The notes: a model not told the origin generated them from the letters alone. Positions 1 to 8,809 are shown, counted from the first letter of the stretch. The stretch: DNA of 46,172 nt from Clostridium sp. SM-530-WT-3G (GCF_012843905.1 NZ_JABAGC010000025.1:1-46172); one strand, 5' to 3'. Numbers and translations are program-made.

Positions 1-45
1 CTTTCCTATTCTGTTTGCAAATTCTCCTATTGAGTAATATTTCAC
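1..45 (-). CDS. IS607-type serine recombinase (TnpA), N-terminal fragment
   Basis: A GTG start at 45 follows a GAGGTGAT ribosome binding site. The 15 visible codons read MKYYSIGEFANRIGK and the frame is open to the window edge. This matches the start of the MerR-like helix-turn-helix at the N-terminus of IS607-family resolvases, which typically begin YSIGEFAKxIGV. A MerR-family regulator would look similar over so few residues, so the call rests on the YSIGEFA motif. The rest of the gene lies outside the window. Confidence 0.5.
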   Translation of the reverse strand, partial: MKYYSIGEFANRIGK

Positions 46-202
46 AACTTATCACCTCAATAAGATTATATCATAAACAGAAATATATTTTTATATATTT
101 TTATAGATTATTTTTAACAGTTAAAAGCCTTCCATAAATGTTATTATTATCTGCATTAATTAACTTTATTCTTAAATGTTTCATCCTAATTATAAGCAAA
201 GC

Positions 203-240
203 AAAAAAACCCCTGTATTTTTCATACATAAGGCTTTTTA
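203..240 (-). terminator. possible terminator of the 345-1286 gene
   Basis: Read on the minus strand, a GCCTTATGTAT arm, a GAAAA loop and an ATACAGGGG arm form an imperfect hairpin followed by seven T. It lies about 100 nt past the stop of the secreted protein gene. The remainder of 46-344 is A/T-rich DNA without a supported gene. Confidence 0.35.
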
Positions 241-344
241 TGTTAATTTTATTTTTTTTGAGCATATAATTATAGTTCAAACACATCCCATTGAATACTT
301 AAATTATATAATCTTAAATATTTTAAAGCACCTAAACATAATTA

Positions 345-1286
345 TTACTTCGATAGTCTAAAGTATCCATACACAGTATTACCGTCTATATTTTTACCTA
401 TTCGATATTTCCCTTCTTGAAGTTTTTCACTAATATCGCTTATTTTGATTAATCCTTTCCAGCTTTCTCCTGGCATAAGCTTATAATTAACTTTTGAAAT
501 ATCAGTATTTTTCATTCTTACAGGCTTATAATCAGAATCAACATACTTTTCTATCCAATATCCTTCAGTAAAGCTCATCTCTTCATTAGAATTATTACTT
601 ATGACAAAAGGAATCTCTTTAACTTCATTAAGACTATACTTATTCTTAGAAGTCTGTATTTTAGTATTTTGCTCTAATTCACAAATAGTGTTATTTTGTC
701 CTGTTATCTTAAAATCACCATATGCATATTCTCCGTTGATTTTAATTCCTATTTTATAAGACCCAGAGGATAACCCCTTATTTAAATGGGAAATATTTAT
801 TATAATTGCGTTTGATGAATATGGTCCTAATTCAAATTCTTCTTCCATATCACCACTTATGAAATCCTTTTCTTGTTTTAACTCATTTAAGTTATTGTCA
901 AAAATCGAAAAATCATCCGTGTATTGTATCTTTTGATCTGTATTGTTTATAATCTTTACAGAAATATTATTATCGTCCCCATTATATTCTGCCTTATCTG
1001 TTGATATTACGACCCTGTTATCTCCTGTCTTATCCCAAATTCCATCTCTATCTATATAGTATCCATTTACAGACATATTAGATGCCAATGATACATCTGA
1101 ATTTAGATAATACCATTTACCACTCTCATTAACCCATCCAGTACATAGACTTCCATTTCTATAATAACTCCAATGGTCACTAGTTTTTTCCCATCCACTA
1201 AATACAGCAGAGTAAGCTTTAACTCCTGAAAACATTGAAGTTCCTAATATTAAAGCCAGCCCAAGAGCTATTTTTCTTTTTTTCAT
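345..1286 (-). CDS. secreted cell-wall-binding protein with two Ig-like domains
   Basis: The ATG at 1286 is chosen because TAGGAGAG lies just upstream and the product begins with a classic signal peptide (MKKRK, hydrophobic core, cleavage near SGVKA-YS). A longer frame reaching 1370 lacks this. The mature protein (313 residues with signal) has aromatic cell-wall/choline-binding-type repeats at about 35-85 (GWEKTSDHWSYY, GWVNESGKWYYL, GYYIDRDGIW). Two similar beta-sandwich segments follow at about 90-195 and 210-313. Each has a 'sYkIGi.I.G...YG.F.i' ending, resembling the bacterial immunoglobulin-like domain found in clostridial surface proteins. No catalytic domain is visible, so an adhesive or structural role on the cell wall is inferred. 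The gene is monocistronic. Confidence 0.7.
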   Translation of the reverse strand: MKKRKIALGLALILGTSMFSGVKAYSAVFSGWEKTSDHWSYYRNGSLCTGWVNESGKWYYLNSDVSLASNMSVNGYYIDRDGIWDKTGDNRVVISTDKAEYNGDDNNISVKIINNTDQKIQYTDDFSIFDNNLNELKQEKDFISGDMEEEFELGPYSSNAIIINISHLNKGLSSGSYKIGIKINGEYAYGDFKITGQNNTICELEQNTKIQTSKNKYSLNEVKEIPFVISNNSNEEMSFTEGYWIEKYVDSDYKPVRMKNTDISKVNYKLMPGESWKGLIKISDISEKLQEGKYRIGKNIDGNTVYGYFRLSK

Positions 1287-1459
1287 CTTAAACTCTCCTA
1301 ATCTATACTTAATATGTTTATTAGTGCTTCTTTTAATTATATAAAATAATTCTTTCATACAATAATACAACTAAAATACGTAATTGTGGTACCAAATATA
1401 AATTTCGGCAATTTATTTTTATATCCCACTATTTATTTCTAATAATATGACTTTTATCA

Positions 1460-1939
1460 TCATATATATCTTTCCTTATATATTTCATAAGGCCTTGTGG
1501 AATATACTCTATATTTAACTTGTCCATTAAATTCCAACATATGTCTTGCTCTATCTACAAACCAAGGTTCTCTTATAGTTTCTAATACTTTTTCCTTAGG
1601 AAACCATCTTACATCAGTACTTTCATCACTACATCTAAGATTTCCTCCACATGCCTTTCCTATAAAATCAAATATAACCTTAGTTGGAACAAAAGTCTTA
1701 TTGTCCCATCCCATATATGATTTAGTGTTGGAATATACTCCTGCAAGACATATAACTTTAATCTCAATGCCAGATTCTTCTAATACCTCTCTTGTAACTC
1801 CTTCAATTAAGTCTTCACCATTCTCTACTTGCCCTCCTGGGAACTCCCATCCCCTATGTGGATTTTTAACTAAAAGTACCTCATCATTATCATTAGTAAC
1901 AAGTGCTCCTGCTGCAACTATATGCGTTGGAAATACCAT
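1460..1939 (-). CDS. Nudix hydrolase
   Basis: The 159-residue protein carries a full Nudix box (GX5EX7REUXEEXGU) at residues 36-58, GQVENGE then REVLEESGI, so it should hydrolyse a nucleoside diphosphate linked to another moiety using Mg2+. The fold around the box (VAAGALVTNDNDEVLLVKNPHRGWEFPGG) is typical of small MutT-like enzymes. The substrate cannot be told from sequence; the C-terminal half (WFPKEKVLETIREPW) is like 8-oxo-dGTP or ADP-ribose type members. The start at 1939 has a GGGGGATTAAT leader. It stands alone between the secreted protein gene and a cation transporter. Confidence 0.85.
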   Translation of the reverse strand: MVFPTHIVAAGALVTNDNDEVLLVKNPHRGWEFPGGQVENGEDLIEGVTREVLEESGIEIKVICLAGVYSNTKSYMGWDNKTFVPTKVIFDFIGKACGGNLRCSDESTDVRWFPKEKVLETIREPWFVDRARHMLEFNGQVKYRVYSTRPYEIYKERYI

Positions 1940-2018
1940 ATTAATCCCCCACTTTTTAATTGAAAGTTTATAATTTTATTATATAAATTTTAAATAGTAT
2001 ATTCAACTTCACACTAGA

Positions 2019-2055
2019 AAAACCTAAGCTACAAATTAATTTTGCTGCTCAGGTT
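2019..2055 (-). terminator. terminator of the CDF transporter gene
   Basis: The arms AAACCTAAGC and GCTCAGGTTT enclose an inner ACAAATTAATTTTG hairpin. Read on the minus strand it is followed by TTTTTC, ten bases beyond the transporter stop. Confidence 0.6.
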
Positions 2056-2064
2056 TATATATAA

Positions 2065-2952
2065 TCAATCTATATCCTTTTTATTTAAATTATAGGGATT
2101 TACATGGACCATACAGTGCTTTACATCTGTATTTTTTTCTATTTCACTGTGAACTTTTGCCGCTATATCATGTCCTTCTTTTACAGTAACATCAGGATTT
2201 ACTGAAATATCAACATCTACATAAAGTCTGCTCGAATGCTGGCGTGTCTTTAAACAGTCTACTTTTATGACTCCATTAATACTAAGTATTTTATCGTAAA
2301 TATCCTTAACAGTTTCATCACTTGCTGAGGTATCTATAAGCTGTACTATGCTCTGCCTGCATATTTCATATGATACCTTTATTATTATTATGCATATTAT
2401 AACTGCAACTAATGGATCAAGTATTGGATACCCCATTCTTGCACCAATAATTCCAATCAAAGCCCCTATTGAAGATAATGAGTCTGATCTATGATGCCAT
2501 GCATCTGCCTTTAATGACTGACTGTTATACTTTTTTGCATATTTTATAGTATAAAAATACATCCATTCTTTTGCTAATATTGAAACAACTGATGCAAAAA
2601 TTGCTAAGACTCCAGGAATAGTATAATTATTTATAATTATGTTCTTGACCCCAGAATATCCTATGCCTACTGCTACTAAAAAAAGTATTATAGATAAAAA
2701 TAATGATGATATATTTTCAATTTTCTCATGTCCATAAGGATGTCCTGCATCAGCTTCCTTACTTGAAAGCTTAAGACCTACAATTACTCCTATAGTTGTA
2801 AAAACATCTGACATTGAATGCATTCCATCTGCAATAACAGCTGTACTTGAAGCTATTATGCCACAGATAATCTTACCTATTCCAAGTACTAGATTTCCTA
2901 TAATAGTATTTCTGCTTACTTTAATACCTATCATTAATCGTTCATCACTCAT
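2065..2952 (-). CDS. cation diffusion facilitator (CDF) transporter
   Basis: This 295-residue membrane protein has the CDF layout: about six transmembrane helices over residues 10-205, then a soluble C-terminal dimerisation domain. The metal-site HxxxD pairs are visible in TM2 (DGMHSMSDV) and TM5 (DAWHHRSDS). The family exports divalent cations (Zn, Fe, Mn, Co) in exchange for protons. The Asp-rich DAxHHRSD pattern is usual for FieF/MntE-like members, but the ion cannot be assigned. The C-terminal part has the usual ferredoxin-like domain with several His (HSSRLYVDVDISV, HCMVHVNP). No metal riboswitch was recognised in the leader. The gene is monocistronic with its own terminator. Confidence 0.88.
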   Translation of the reverse strand: MSDERLMIGIKVSRNTIIGNLVLGIGKIICGIIASSTAVIADGMHSMSDVFTTIGVIVGLKLSSKEADAGHPYGHEKIENISSLFLSIILFLVAVGIGYSGVKNIIINNYTIPGVLAIFASVVSILAKEWMYFYTIKYAKKYNSQSLKADAWHHRSDSLSSIGALIGIIGARMGYPILDPLVAVIICIIIIKVSYEICRQSIVQLIDTSASDETVKDIYDKILSINGVIKVDCLKTRQHSSRLYVDVDISVNPDVTVKEGHDIAAKVHSEIEKNTDVKHCMVHVNPYNLNKKDID

Positions 2953-3085
2953 TTAAATCATCCCCTTATTCTCAATTGAATATATACTTTTAAAAATATT
3001 ATATTCAGAACATATTATTTGGTGCCTATTTATAATAATATAAGTTTATCAGAATTATTTTCAATTGATAATTTATTTCAACATA

Positions 3086-3117
3086 AATACCCGTACTAAA
3101 TAATTAGTACGGGTATT
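3086..3117 (-). terminator. probable terminator of the queuosine operon
   Basis: A perfect 14-bp inverted repeat (AATACCCGTACTAA / TTAGTACGGGTATT) with a 4-nt loop lies 70 nt past the queF stop. The minus-strand tail (TATGTTG) is only moderately U-rich, so termination is inferred mainly from stem strength and position. Confidence 0.6.
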
Positions 3118-3186
3118 AGGGAGTAAATATAAGTATCTTCACTAATAAATATATTCACATTCTGACTTTTTATAACTCATATAAAA

Positions 3187-3690
3187 TTATCTATTATCAA
3201 CTTTTTCTGGATACATATCATGATTCATCATTCTGTAGTTTGCCATTTCTTCAAACTTAGTTCCCTTCATTCCATAATTACAATATGGATCTATGCTTAT
3301 GCCTCCTCTTGGAGTAAACTTACCCCATACTTCTATGTATTTAGGATCCATAAGCTTTATTAAATCCTTCATTATTATATTCATGCAGTCTTCATGGAAA
3401 TCCCCATGATTTCTAAAGCTGAATAGGTAAAGCTTAAGAGATTTACTTTCTACCATTTTTATATTTGGTATATAGCTTATATATATTGTTGCAAAATCTG
3501 GCTGACCTGTTATTGGACATAAGCTTGTAAATTCAGGACAGTTGAATTTTACAAAATAGTCGTTATCTGGATGTTTATTTTCAAATGTTTCAAGTACTTC
3601 TGGATTATATCCATAATCATATTTTGTACCTTGATTACCTAACAATGTTATTCCTTCTAATTCTTTTGATTTTCTTCCGCTTTCACTCAT
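3187..3690 (-). CDS. queF: NADPH-dependent preQ0 reductase QueF
   Basis: This enzyme reduces the nitrile of preQ0 to preQ1 (7-aminomethyl-7-deazaguanine), the last free-base step before insertion into tRNA. The 167 residues match the short unimodular QueF type. Catalytic Cys58 and Asp65 are in [10 protein letters not shown], the same spacing as Cys55/Asp62 of the Bacillus subtilis enzyme. The substrate-binding Glu100 is in FHED, and the QueF signature ([15 protein letters not shown]) runs at 81-95. The start at 3690 follows TGGAGATAAAGTA. It is the last gene of queD-queE-folE-queC-queF, about 195 nt after queC, the largest gap in the operon. Confidence 0.95.
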   Translation of the reverse strand: MSESGRKSKELEGITLLGNQGTKYDYGYNPEVLETFENKHPDNDYFVKFNCPEFTSLCPITGQPDFATIYISYIPNIKMVESKSLKLYLFSFRNHGDFHEDCMNIIMKDLIKLMDPKYIEVWGKFTPRGGISIDPYCNYGMKGTKFEEMANYRMMNHDMYPEKVDNR

Positions 3691-3885
3691 TACTTTATCT
3701 CCATTTCTTCATTAAAGTTCTAATTTCACTCTTATTTTTCATTTATCTAATAAGATTCTTTTATTAAATTTATTTTTCACTTAAATATATATTTCTACTT
3801 ACTTTATCAAGATCACATTTATAATTCATATACCTTTTCTTTTGTAAAACTATCCTATAGTTAAAAGTTTTCTATACTCTACTTC

Positions 3886-4551
3886 TTATTTATTTTCTTT
3901 AGATTTTAAATATTTCTCTAAACCTCTTTTTCTTAATTTGCATGCTGGACATTCTCCACATCCATCTCCTATTATTCCGTTATAGCATGTAAGAGTCTTA
4001 TTTCTTACATAATCTAATCTTCCAAATCTATCTGCCATTTCCCAAGTTTCAGCTTTATCTATCCACATTAAAGGAGTATCTATTACAAAAGTATTATCCA
4101 TTGCAAGATTTAAAGTTACATTTAAAGATTTTATAAATATATCTCTACAGTCTGGATATCCGCTGAAGTCTGTTTCACATACTCCTGTTACTATATGTTT
4201 TGCTCCTTTTACCTTTGCAAGTACTCCAGCAAAAGTTAAGAAAAGCATATTTCTTCCTTCAACAAATGTTGATGGAGGTGCTCCGTTTTCGCCCATTTCT
4301 ATTTGAATATCATCTCTTGTAAGAGCATTAGGTGCAAGCTGATTTAAAAGCTCCATATCTAAAATATGATGTTCAACACCTAATTCTTCAGCTATAGCTT
4401 TAGCACATTCTATTTCCTGCTTATGTCTTTGATTATAATTAAATGTCACTGCTATAACCTCTTCAAACTTTTCAAGTGCCCAGAATAAGCATGTTGTTGA
4501 ATCCTGACCTCCTGAAAAAACTACTACTGCTTTTTCTTTTATTTTGCTCAT
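3886..4551 (-). CDS. queC: 7-cyano-7-deazaguanine synthase QueC
   Basis: This ATP-dependent enzyme converts 7-carboxy-7-deazaguanine to preQ0 with ammonia. The 221-residue protein has the PP-loop SGGQDS at 13-18 near the N-terminus and the zinc-binding cysteines near the C-terminus (LTCYNG then [14 protein letters not shown]), as in all QueC. The conserved EGRNMLFL and [15 protein letters not shown] segments lie in between. The length is normal for the family. It lies third after queD, 62 nt downstream of folE across an A/T-rich palindrome, with a GGGAGATTTATAA ribosome binding site. Confidence 0.96.
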   Translation of the reverse strand: MSKIKEKAVVVFSGGQDSTTCLFWALEKFEEVIAVTFNYNQRHKQEIECAKAIAEELGVEHHILDMELLNQLAPNALTRDDIQIEMGENGAPPSTFVEGRNMLFLTFAGVLAKVKGAKHIVTGVCETDFSGYPDCRDIFIKSLNVTLNLAMDNTFVIDTPLMWIDKAETWEMADRFGRLDYVRNKTLTCYNGIIGDGCGECPACKLRKRGLEKYLKSKENK

Positions 4552-4583
4552 TTATAAATCTCCCTTCGAAATTTATTAATTAA

Positions 4584-4611
4584 CAAATATATATATACGT
4601 ATATATATTTG
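4584..4611. repeat. alternating AT palindrome between folE and queC
   Basis: CAAATATATATATAC and GTATATATATTTG form a near-perfect palindrome in the 62-nt folE-queC gap, immediately after the folE stop. It lacks a T-tract, so it is more likely an intercistronic hairpin (mRNA end or processing site) than a terminator. Any function is a guess. Confidence 0.5.
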
Positions 4612-4613
4612 CA

Positions 4614-5219
4614 TTAATTATTTATTAATAAAATTGCTTCCTGTCTTAATGCATTGTCCTCTTTAAATATACCTGTAAATGTAGTGGTATAAGTTTTTGT
4701 TCCTGTCTTCTTTATTCCCCTTGCTGTCATACAGCTATGTTCACCACTTATTACTACTCCAATATCTTCACTTTCAGTAACAATACTTAATATTTCTGCA
4801 ATATCACTACCTATACGCTCCTGAAGCTGAAGTCTCTTTCCTACCATATCCGCAATTCTTGCTATTTTGCTTAATCCTATTATCTTTTTATTTGGCCTAT
4901 ATACTACATTAACCTTCATATTATACATAAGAGCCATATGATGCTCACAGTAGCTATGTATCTCTATATCCCTGACTACAACAAGATTCTTATTATCCTT
5001 TGTAAATGAATCTTCATCTTCAAATGTAGTATTAAACATATCTGCTATTTCTCTATTTGTATAATTCATTCCTTCAAATACTTCTTCATACATCTTTGCA
5101 ACTCTCTTTGGAGTATCCTTAAGTCCCTCACGTTCTGGATCATCTCCTAAGGCTACAAGGATTTCTCTTATACATCTTTGTATAGTTTCAGTATCTATTT
5201 TTTTCTTCAACTCTTCCAT
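4614..5219 (-). CDS. folE: GTP cyclohydrolase I FolE
   Basis: This homodecameric zinc enzyme converts GTP to 7,8-dihydroneopterin triphosphate, the first step of both folate and queuosine synthesis. In the 201-residue protein the zinc ligands appear as SYCEHH and EHSCMTARG. The substrate-binding segments [11 protein letters not shown] and [10 protein letters not shown] are intact. The start at 5219 follows GAGGTGTTACT. Lying inside the que operon under the preQ1-type leader, this copy is probably dedicated to feeding QueD. It follows queE after 28 nt. Confidence 0.96.
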   Translation of the reverse strand: MEELKKKIDTETIQRCIREILVALGDDPEREGLKDTPKRVAKMYEEVFEGMNYTNREIADMFNTTFEDEDSFTKDNKNLVVVRDIEIHSYCEHHMALMYNMKVNVVYRPNKKIIGLSKIARIADMVGKRLQLQERIGSDIAEILSIVTESEDIGVVISGEHSCMTARGIKKTGTKTYTTTFTGIFKEDNALRQEAILLINN

Positions 5220-5247
5220 AGTAACACCTCATTTTATAGTACGTATT

Positions 5248-5916
5248 TTAAACGCCTTTTTTATCCTTGTCCCAGATTATTTTATGAAGCTGTACTTGAA
5301 GCCTTACCTTATTCATATTCTTTTCTTTCATAAACTCAACAATATACTCCATATCGATACTCCCAAATACAGGACTTAAATAAACTAAACATTTAGAAGT
5401 CAAGTCATACTCAGTTATTATTTCATAAGCCTTCTGTAAATCTTCCTTGCTTCCAACTACGAATTTATATACATCATTTTTTGAAACCAAATTAAGATTT
5501 TCCATATCCATCTTTTCAGTCATATTGCTTGAAGGAAGCTTAAAATCAACTATATAACTTATATTATCACCTTTAATAGCTTCTTTAAAATTACTTATAT
5601 TTATAGCACCATTTGTTTCTATATGAACTGTAAGTTCATCATCATTGCTTAAAATCTCCAATAATTCTTCTATATTTTCCTGTATTAATGGTTCACCACC
5701 AGTTAATGTAACATTAGAAACTCTATTACTCTTTATATAATTATAAATTTCATCACTACTTAGCTTTTCTGTAATATCATTCTTTGACCATGAATACTTT
5801 GTATCACACCATGAACATCTTAAATTGCACCCTTGAAATCTAATAAAAGTAGCAAGTTCACCAGCTGTTGGCCCTTCTCCATCTATTGATAAAAACTTTT
5901 CTATAATATTAAACAT
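5248..5916 (-). CDS. queE: 7-carboxy-7-deazaguanine synthase QueE (radical SAM)
   Basis: This radical SAM enzyme contracts the ring of 6-carboxytetrahydropterin to 7-carboxy-7-deazaguanine. The [4Fe-4S] motif CX3CX2C is visible at residues 30-37 (CNLRCSWC), preceded by the QueE signature SIDGEGPTAGE and followed by the SAM-binding TLTGGEPL. At 222 residues it is a normal short QueE. It sits between queD and folE with 60- and 28-nt gaps. The ribosome binding site is GGAAGAAAACAG, weaker than those of its neighbours. Confidence 0.95.
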   Translation of the reverse strand: MFNIIEKFLSIDGEGPTAGELATFIRFQGCNLRCSWCDTKYSWSKNDITEKLSSDEIYNYIKSNRVSNVTLTGGEPLIQENIEELLEILSNDDELTVHIETNGAINISNFKEAIKGDNISYIVDFKLPSSNMTEKMDMENLNLVSKNDVYKFVVGSKEDLQKAYEIITEYDLTSKCLVYLSPVFGSIDMEYIVEFMKEKNMNKVRLQVQLHKIIWDKDKKGV

Positions 5917-5979
5917 CTGTTTTCTTCCAATCTAAATATTATTTTTGCTTTAATATAAACCATTCTTTAGATATCTTTT

Positions 5980-6408
5980 CTAATCTTCAGTGTAAATGCA
6001 ACTGTTATTTGGAGTTTCAAATAATTCCACTTCAATTACTGGAAGTCCCATGTTCTTAAGTCTATTGAATATATCACGTGACATCTCCTCAGCAGTAACT
6101 CTATAATCTACTAATACCATATCAAAATCATTTGGAAGTTCTTTAAGCTTTTCATATACTTTTCTTCCATCTTCATTATTTTCAATAACAAGCTTGTGAT
6201 CAAAGGCATCCTCTATTACCTTTAATGCTTTTTTAAAATTGCCGAAGTCATCAACCATTCCTCTAGTCTGACCATCTTTATGTAATTCCTTGCTTCCTAT
6301 TGTTGCTATAAGTCTATATCTATGCCCATGTATATTAGAGCATTTTCCTTCATATCCACTTAAATAATGTGCTGTATCAAATTGTACTTCGCTTTTTAAT
6401 TTAAACAT
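5980..6408 (-). CDS. queD: 6-carboxy-5,6,7,8-tetrahydropterin synthase QueD
   Basis: This zinc enzyme of the PTPS fold converts dihydroneopterin triphosphate to 6-carboxytetrahydropterin. The 142-residue protein shows the zinc histidines His14 (FDTAHYL), His27 and His29 (NIHGHRY), the catalytic Cys23 (GKCSN) and the C-terminal FETPNNSCIY substrate motif. The start at 6408 follows AAGGAAGG. It is the first gene of the operon. Its leader of about 300 nt carries a promoter, a preQ1-I-like aptamer and two terminators, so the whole pathway should be turned down by preQ1. Confidence 0.95.
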   Translation of the reverse strand: MFKLKSEVQFDTAHYLSGYEGKCSNIHGHRYRLIATIGSKELHKDGQTRGMVDDFGNFKKALKVIEDAFDHKLVIENNEDGRKVYEKLKELPNDFDMVLVDYRVTAEEMSRDIFNRLKNMGLPVIEVELFETPNNSCIYTED

Positions 6409-6483
6409 ATTCTACGTCCTTCCTTTTTAGATAACAGTCATAAATTAACATTTTATCCTTGTCTATTTCTAATAAACAAAAAA

Positions 6484-6534
6484 CTTCTAACTTTAAATTA
6501 ACTAATATAGACCCAATTAATTTAAAGCTAGAAG
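6484..6534 (-). terminator. second leader terminator upstream of queD
   Basis: Read on the minus strand, an 18-bp stem (arms 6517-6534 and 6484-6501, one G-U pair) closes a 15-nt loop and is followed by TTTTTTG. It is a strong intrinsic terminator about 75 nt ahead of queD and about 50 nt after the first one. No second aptamer was seen in front of it, so what controls it is unknown. Confidence 0.75.
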
Positions 6535-6583
6535 CTCCTATAATTTAAAATATAATTAATTTCATTTATTAATAATTTTGTTA

Positions 6584-6627
6584 ATAAAAAAAGTTTGTTT
6601 TTAATAAGACACCTTATAAAACAAACT
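6584..6627 (-). terminator. riboswitch expression-platform terminator
   Basis: On the minus strand AGTTTGTTTT pairs exactly with AAAACAAACT. An inner ATAAG/CTTAT stem with a GTGT loop extends it, and TTTTTTT follows. It starts about 40 nt after the aptamer. The 5' arm (TAGTTT) is complementary to the aptamer's 3' tail (AAACTA), giving the mutually exclusive pairing expected of a transcription-attenuating riboswitch. Confidence 0.85.
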
Positions 6628-6664
6628 ACAACTTACAAATATTAATATATTAAATAATTAAATA

Positions 6665-6707
6665 GCCTAGTTTTATTTAAAGACAGGATGGTCTAAATGA
6701 ACTGTCC
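6665..6707 (-). ncRNA. preQ1-I-like riboswitch aptamer
   Basis: On the minus strand GACAG and CTGTC form the P1 stem. The loop begins TTC and contains UUUAG and GACCAUC. The A-rich 3' tail ends AAAACUAGG, whose CUAGG can pair with UUUAG to make the P2 pseudoknot. This is the compact architecture of preQ1-I aptamers, and the tail resembles the AAAACAAGG of the type II subclass. It lies a few nucleotides after the predicted transcription start, ahead of an intrinsic terminator and a complete preQ1 synthesis operon. The loop is not identical to the textbook consensus, so the subclass is uncertain. Confidence 0.78.
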
Positions 6708-6725
6708 AATATTTAATTCTTTTAC

Positions 6726-6754
6726 ATAATATCATAATTTTACTCGTATATCAA
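6726..6754 (-). promoter_or_regulatory. sigma-A-type promoter of the que operon
   Basis: On the minus strand TTGATA (6754-6749), a 17-nt spacer and TATTAT (6731-6726) make a good vegetative promoter. The predicted start near 6718 puts the aptamer at the very 5' end of the mRNA, as usual for preQ1 riboswitches. Confidence 0.75.
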
Positions 6755-6795
6755 CAAAAAAATATATTCCATTTTCATAATTTATTTTTATGTGA

Positions 6796-6801
6796 TATAA
6801 T
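6796..6801 (+). promoter_or_regulatory. -10 box (extended) of the DUF1189 gene
   Basis: A TGTGA element leads into a perfect TATAAT. The -35 region (TTCATA at 6773, 17-nt spacing) is poor, consistent with an extended -10 promoter. It is 50 nt ahead of the TTG start at 6851 and divergent from the que promoter. Confidence 0.5.
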
Positions 6802-6850
6802 TAGACCTAAGATTTGAATAAAAAATACATGCATTTAAGGAGGTCTTTCT

Positions 6851-7717
6851 TTGAAGAAAAGAATGGGAATTGTACATAAATTTGCATATAGCTTTTATGA
6901 CTTTTCTGCTTATAAAGAATTTTTAATACAAGGATTAGGAAAAGCTATTTTTTATATTTTTCTTGTGACTATAGCTTTTTCAACTTTGAGCAATATAAGA
7001 ACTGTTTCTCAATTTAATGATGATATATCTAGAATAGAAAATAAATTCAATAAAGAATCGCCAGACTTTGAATATAAAGATGGAAAACTTACTATGGATT
7101 ATGATGGTCCTATTTATTACAAATATACTGGTGACTCACCTATTCTTTCAGTTTTTATAAATGATACATTAATTAATGGAAATCTTATTGTTGATACAAG
7201 TGGTAAAACTGATGCTTCAGCTTTAGATTCTTATTCAAAAGGTACATATGTAGATTCGGATTCTGTTACTATAAAAACTGGAGATAATGATATTACTACA
7301 AAAAAATTAAAAGATTTATTCAATACAGATATAGTAAATTCAAATGATATTACAATTGATAAAGCTACAATTTTATCATCATTTCATCTATTAAATGAAA
7401 TTTTTGATATTAGTATGTATATTAGTTATCCAATAGTATCATTTTTAAGTAGTCTGTGTGCCGCATTTTTTATCTTAGGACCTTTAACTATTATATTTAG
7501 TAAAAATTTAAATATAAATTTAACATATAAAAATGCATGCACAATAAGTCTTTATGCTATGACAATGCCTTTATTATTAGAATCATTATCTACAATATCT
7601 GGTTTATACATTCCAGAATTTGAATTAATATTTTATATAATAGCGCTTATATATTGTTTCTTTGCATTAAAGAATATAAAAAAATCAAATAATACAAAAA
7701 TAAATGCCCTATTATAA
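6851..7717 (+). CDS. DUF1189 family membrane protein
   Basis: The 288-residue protein starts at a TTG preceded by AAGGAGG with 7-nt spacing. It has one transmembrane helix near residues 27-45, an extracytoplasmic domain of about 140 residues, and three C-terminal helices (about 190-212, 225-248 and 252-275). This layout, and the opening 'FxxSFYDFSAYKEFLxQGLGKAIFY', fit the DUF1189 family of Firmicutes. The family's function is unknown. It is a single-gene unit with its own promoter and a strong terminator. Confidence 0.75.
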   Translation: MKKRMGIVHKFAYSFYDFSAYKEFLIQGLGKAIFYIFLVTIAFSTLSNIRTVSQFNDDISRIENKFNKESPDFEYKDGKLTMDYDGPIYYKYTGDSPILSVFINDTLINGNLIVDTSGKTDASALDSYSKGTYVDSDSVTIKTGDNDITTKKLKDLFNTDIVNSNDITIDKATILSSFHLLNEIFDISMYISYPIVSFLSSLCAAFFILGPLTIIFSKNLNINLTYKNACTISLYAMTMPLLLESLSTISGLYIPEFELIFYIIALIYCFFALKNIKKSNNTKINALL

Positions 7718-7729
7718 AATATAAAATTT

Positions 7730-7763
7730 ATCCAATATATGAAAATATATTGGATTTTTTTTA
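7730..7763 (+). terminator. intrinsic terminator after the DUF1189 gene
   Basis: ATCCAATATAT, a GAAA loop and ATATATTGGAT form a perfect 11-bp hairpin followed by eight T. It is 12 nt past the stop. Confidence 0.92.
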
Positions 7764-7871
7764 CATAAAAAACACTTAGATTAGTTTTAATAACTTTAGA
7801 AGAAACCATATATTATATAGGAATGCTATAACACTCCTTTTGCATTATTTATTATTCTCCATTTTTAAAGA

Positions 7872-8591
7872 TTATATGTAAAAATTCATACCATTTTTTC
7901 TAAGGTATTCATGTTTTTCTCTATAATCAGGCATTATTTCAGCCACTCTGTTCCAAAAGTCTTTTGAATGATTTTTATAGTCAAAGTGACACATTTCATG
8001 AACAACTATGTATTCTACTACATCTTCTCTAGCCATAGAACATCTCCAATTAAAAAGAATTGCATTTTTATATGTACAGCTAGCCCATCTCCTCTTCTGC
8101 TCTTTTACTTTCACTTCTGTTACCTTATCCTTAAATTTATTCTCATGTTTTTTTATTTTTTTGAGTACTATTTCCATAGTCTTTGACCTATACCATTTTT
8201 CCAATTCTTTTTTTATTTTTTCTTTATCCTCTGTATTTGCTTTTATAACAAACTTTCCTTCACTCTCATTAAAACTCACTTTCATATGTTTCAACGAATA
8301 ATCATAAATCAATTGAAGAGGATATTCCTTGCCTAAAAATAAAAATGTACTTCCATCTTTTATTTCGCGAATCACTTTTTCATTCATTTTCTTAATTACT
8401 TTTTCTCTTGTTTCCAAAATCCATTTTCCTTTTTTTAAAACAATATCAGAAATATACTGTTCGTTTACATTAATAGGTGCTACTACTTTTACGTCTCCAT
8501 TAGTATCTATTTGTATAGATATTGTTTTTCTTTTTCGCTTTTCAATAGTATATTTTATTACAGTTCCTGCATATTCTGTTTTATATATCAT
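7872..8591 (-). CDS. YgjP/DUF45-type zinc metallopeptidase
   Basis: The 239-residue protein carries HEMCH at 198-202 in VVHEMCHFDYKNHSKDFW, with a third histidine at 208: the HExxH plus HSxxFW pattern of the YgjP (DUF45, M48-like) family. The family-typical RWASCTYKNAILFNWR precedes it. The N-terminal half is beta-rich (KYTIEKRKRKTISIQI). Family members are often called predicted metal-dependent hydrolases; the substrate is unknown. No signal peptide is seen, so it should be cytosolic. It is a single gene convergent with the DUF1189 gene. Confidence 0.85.
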   Translation of the reverse strand: MIYKTEYAGTVIKYTIEKRKRKTISIQIDTNGDVKVVAPINVNEQYISDIVLKKGKWILETREKVIKKMNEKVIREIKDGSTFLFLGKEYPLQLIYDYSLKHMKVSFNESEGKFVIKANTEDKEKIKKELEKWYRSKTMEIVLKKIKKHENKFKDKVTEVKVKEQKRRWASCTYKNAILFNWRCSMAREDVVEYIVVHEMCHFDYKNHSKDFWNRVAEIMPDYREKHEYLRKNGMNFYI

Positions 8592-8809
8592 ATTTTTCTC
8601 CTAATTTTCTATATTGTATCTCCTTAATCAGATTATATAACAATTAAATTCCTATCCTTATTCACTAAATATATTTGTTATTATAAATATATTTAAAAAT
8701 TTTCATTTATCCTTAATTTTACAGTAATATTATTTATATTTAAATATATATTTAGATTAAGGAAGTAATTTAATATTTGATTTTCAACAAAGAAAGGAAG
8801 TTGATTCTA

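Noticed and set aside
1384..1396. TTGTGGTACCAAA near-palindrome upstream of the secreted protein gene
   Set aside because: Similar only in its GGTACC core to the one at 44337; six-base palindromes occur by chance and no partner regulator is near.
2953..3085. Possible metal riboswitch ahead of the CDF transporter gene
   Set aside because: No yybP-ykoY or NiCo-type conserved sequence was found in the leader.
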